DNA of 64,000 nt from positions 16,477,501 through 16,541,500 of the forward strand of contig CM076143.1 of assembly GCA_038025085.1 (NCBI GenBank). The letters run 5' to 3'. The translations under genes were made by a program, and so were the position numbers. Positions 62,701-64,000 of this stretch are shown here, one piece after another (position 1 is the first letter of the stretch; every line of letters begins with the position of its first letter). This stretch comes from Tetragonia tetragonoides. Its lineage: Eukaryota; Streptophyta; Magnoliopsida; Caryophyllales; Aizoaceae. The notes beneath the pieces are model-generated. The model had not been told where the DNA came from and did not search any database. It saw nothing but the letters and a program-made list of their open reading frames with translations.

Positions 62701-64000
62701 TCAAACCAACAACGTAAAACGAACTATCTAGTTCTCAGGTATTCACAATCATCACCCACATAACCAAGACGAGTCTTTTACTTGGATGTATAATTGATCG
62801 ATAACATTGCAAGTTATATATGACGGGATAAGGTGGTTTTTTTTAGGGGTGAACTGAACTGAGAATTGAACTGAACTAAATTAAACTAAATTTACCGTCA
62901 CTTAACTGAATTGAACACCACTGAAATGAATTGAACACCACTTGATATGTAACTAAACACCACTAAACTGAATTGAATTGACGCGAGATCACCCCTAGAC
63001 TGAACTGACGGAGTAACCTCTAAAGAACACACCCTAACGATAATGAAATTGGTCTACAACTAGCAAACATATAATTTGTTTTTTTTTTTTCATCGACAAA
63101 ACAATCATTACCCAGAAAACCAAGACAAGTCTTTTTTTGATGGAGAACAACTAATTAACATTGAGAGTATTACTTGATGATACTAATTAACAATCATATG
63201 CGTAAGTTGAGTAAATAACTAAGGCAATATAATGTTCAATAACAATAATGCACTAATTTAAAACTGATAAAATATGAGAGGAAAATAATAATATGATTTA
63301 GACGCTTGTCTTGATAATTACGGAAGACCCCTATATATAGAGATAGAATAGGCTTAGAGTACAAATTATATAACCCTAACCTATTATACTTTCCAAAATA
63401 TATGAGATATACTTTATCACCTAAATATAATCTCAAATATATTATTACGATATGGCATATATATTAATTCCATATCTCTAATATTCCATATAGATATTTG
63501 ATATCTCTAATAATTCCATATCTCTAATATTCCATATAGATATTCCATATCTCTAATAAAAACAACCAGCGTATTACATTTTAAAAGAAAATTTTAAAAC
63601 TACATTAAGCAATACTAGCTAGCTAGTTTCTTCTATATCTAAATTCTCTCCCCTTGTTGTAGATCCACGATCTCCATCCCATGTCCATTAAAGGCGAAGA
63701 AGTGTAAAGCTTGAATAATCCATTAATAAATATTGAATGAGCCCTCCGTGGTGTAATAATCTTCGTACGACTGATCAGTGAGGCGTAGCTCTTCTCGGTC
63801 CAGTTTCGCAGCCAGACTACTACTACGTCGCCTTTCCGAACGATTGTTGATGAGTAAATACATACAGAATATGCAAAACGACCTAATCCTTAAAACCACA
63901 AGGTGCGTGCTAATAATTCATGCTAGAATATTAGAATATGATACTCTAATTACTCCCTACAATAATCATTCATCATTGCATTATCAATGTACCCATCTTC
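62700..64000. other. gene-free right end
   Basis: Short repeats of AACTGAATTGAAC at about 62850-63000 (with TAGGGGTGA ... TCACCCCTA inverted at 62846 and 62988) resemble MITE ends, but no target duplication was found. A short CCATATCTCTAATATTCCATATAGATAT tandem repeat lies at 63470-63560. No gene. Confidence 0.4.

Noticed and set aside
62846..62996. Possible MITE with TAGGGGTGA/TCACCCCTA ends
   Set aside because: The inverted ends are only 9 bp and no target duplication flanks them.

Overview
The window looks like nuclear DNA of a eudicot plant. It has GT-AG spliced genes, 5'-UTR introns, a mitochondrial-type PPR gene, a GH19 chitinase, an EFFECTOR OF TRANSCRIPTION gene (a plant-specific family), and a dense layer of plant transposons. 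I cannot fix the species from sequence alone. No prokaryotic or organellar gene organisation is present.

Layout. 1-10 kb is transposon-rich and gene-free: two inverted Harbinger-type MITEs, a decayed tRNA-like sequence, and a tandem or nested Helitron array of about 5 kb carrying two long AT microsatellites. A solo LTR lies at 10.66-11.12 kb. 11.5-15.4 kb holds an intact Sec61 alpha gene: six coding exons, a 475-codon protein and a 5'-UTR intron. 16.6-29.1 kb is one degenerate Sirevirus-type Copia element on the minus strand with 1.47-kb LTRs and a CAAAG target duplication. A 2.6-kb LTR-like sequence is inserted inside it with its own GAACA target duplication. 30.1-32.1 kb is a class IV-type chitinase pseudogene with three separate lesions. 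33.5-36.7 kb is a single-exon PPR gene behind a 5'-UTR intron. 36.7-41.7 kb is spacer holding a LINE tail, a MITE, a SINE and a Copia RNase H fossil.

41.7-46.1 kb is a two-exon EFFECTOR OF TRANSCRIPTION-like gene on the minus strand. Its 3-kb intron carries a SINE and a hairpin MITE, and its upstream region carries a truncated LINE. 47.2-47.7 kb is a hAT-type MITE with an 8-bp target duplication. 49.6-52.6 kb is a long-inverted-repeat (foldback-like) element. 54-62.7 kb is a tandem array: two related genes of unknown function (164 and 169 codons), with flank remnants of at least one further unit on each side, interrupted by a 5'-truncated Copia element at 56.9-60.1 kb. The last 1.3 kb shows no gene.

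The host genes do not form a pathway. Sec61 alpha acts in ER protein translocation, the PPR protein probably in organellar RNA metabolism, and the ET-like protein in nuclear regulation; the chitinase is dead. Most of the remaining structure is transposon history, much of it readable base by base from target duplications and, in the tandem array, from filled and empty sites.
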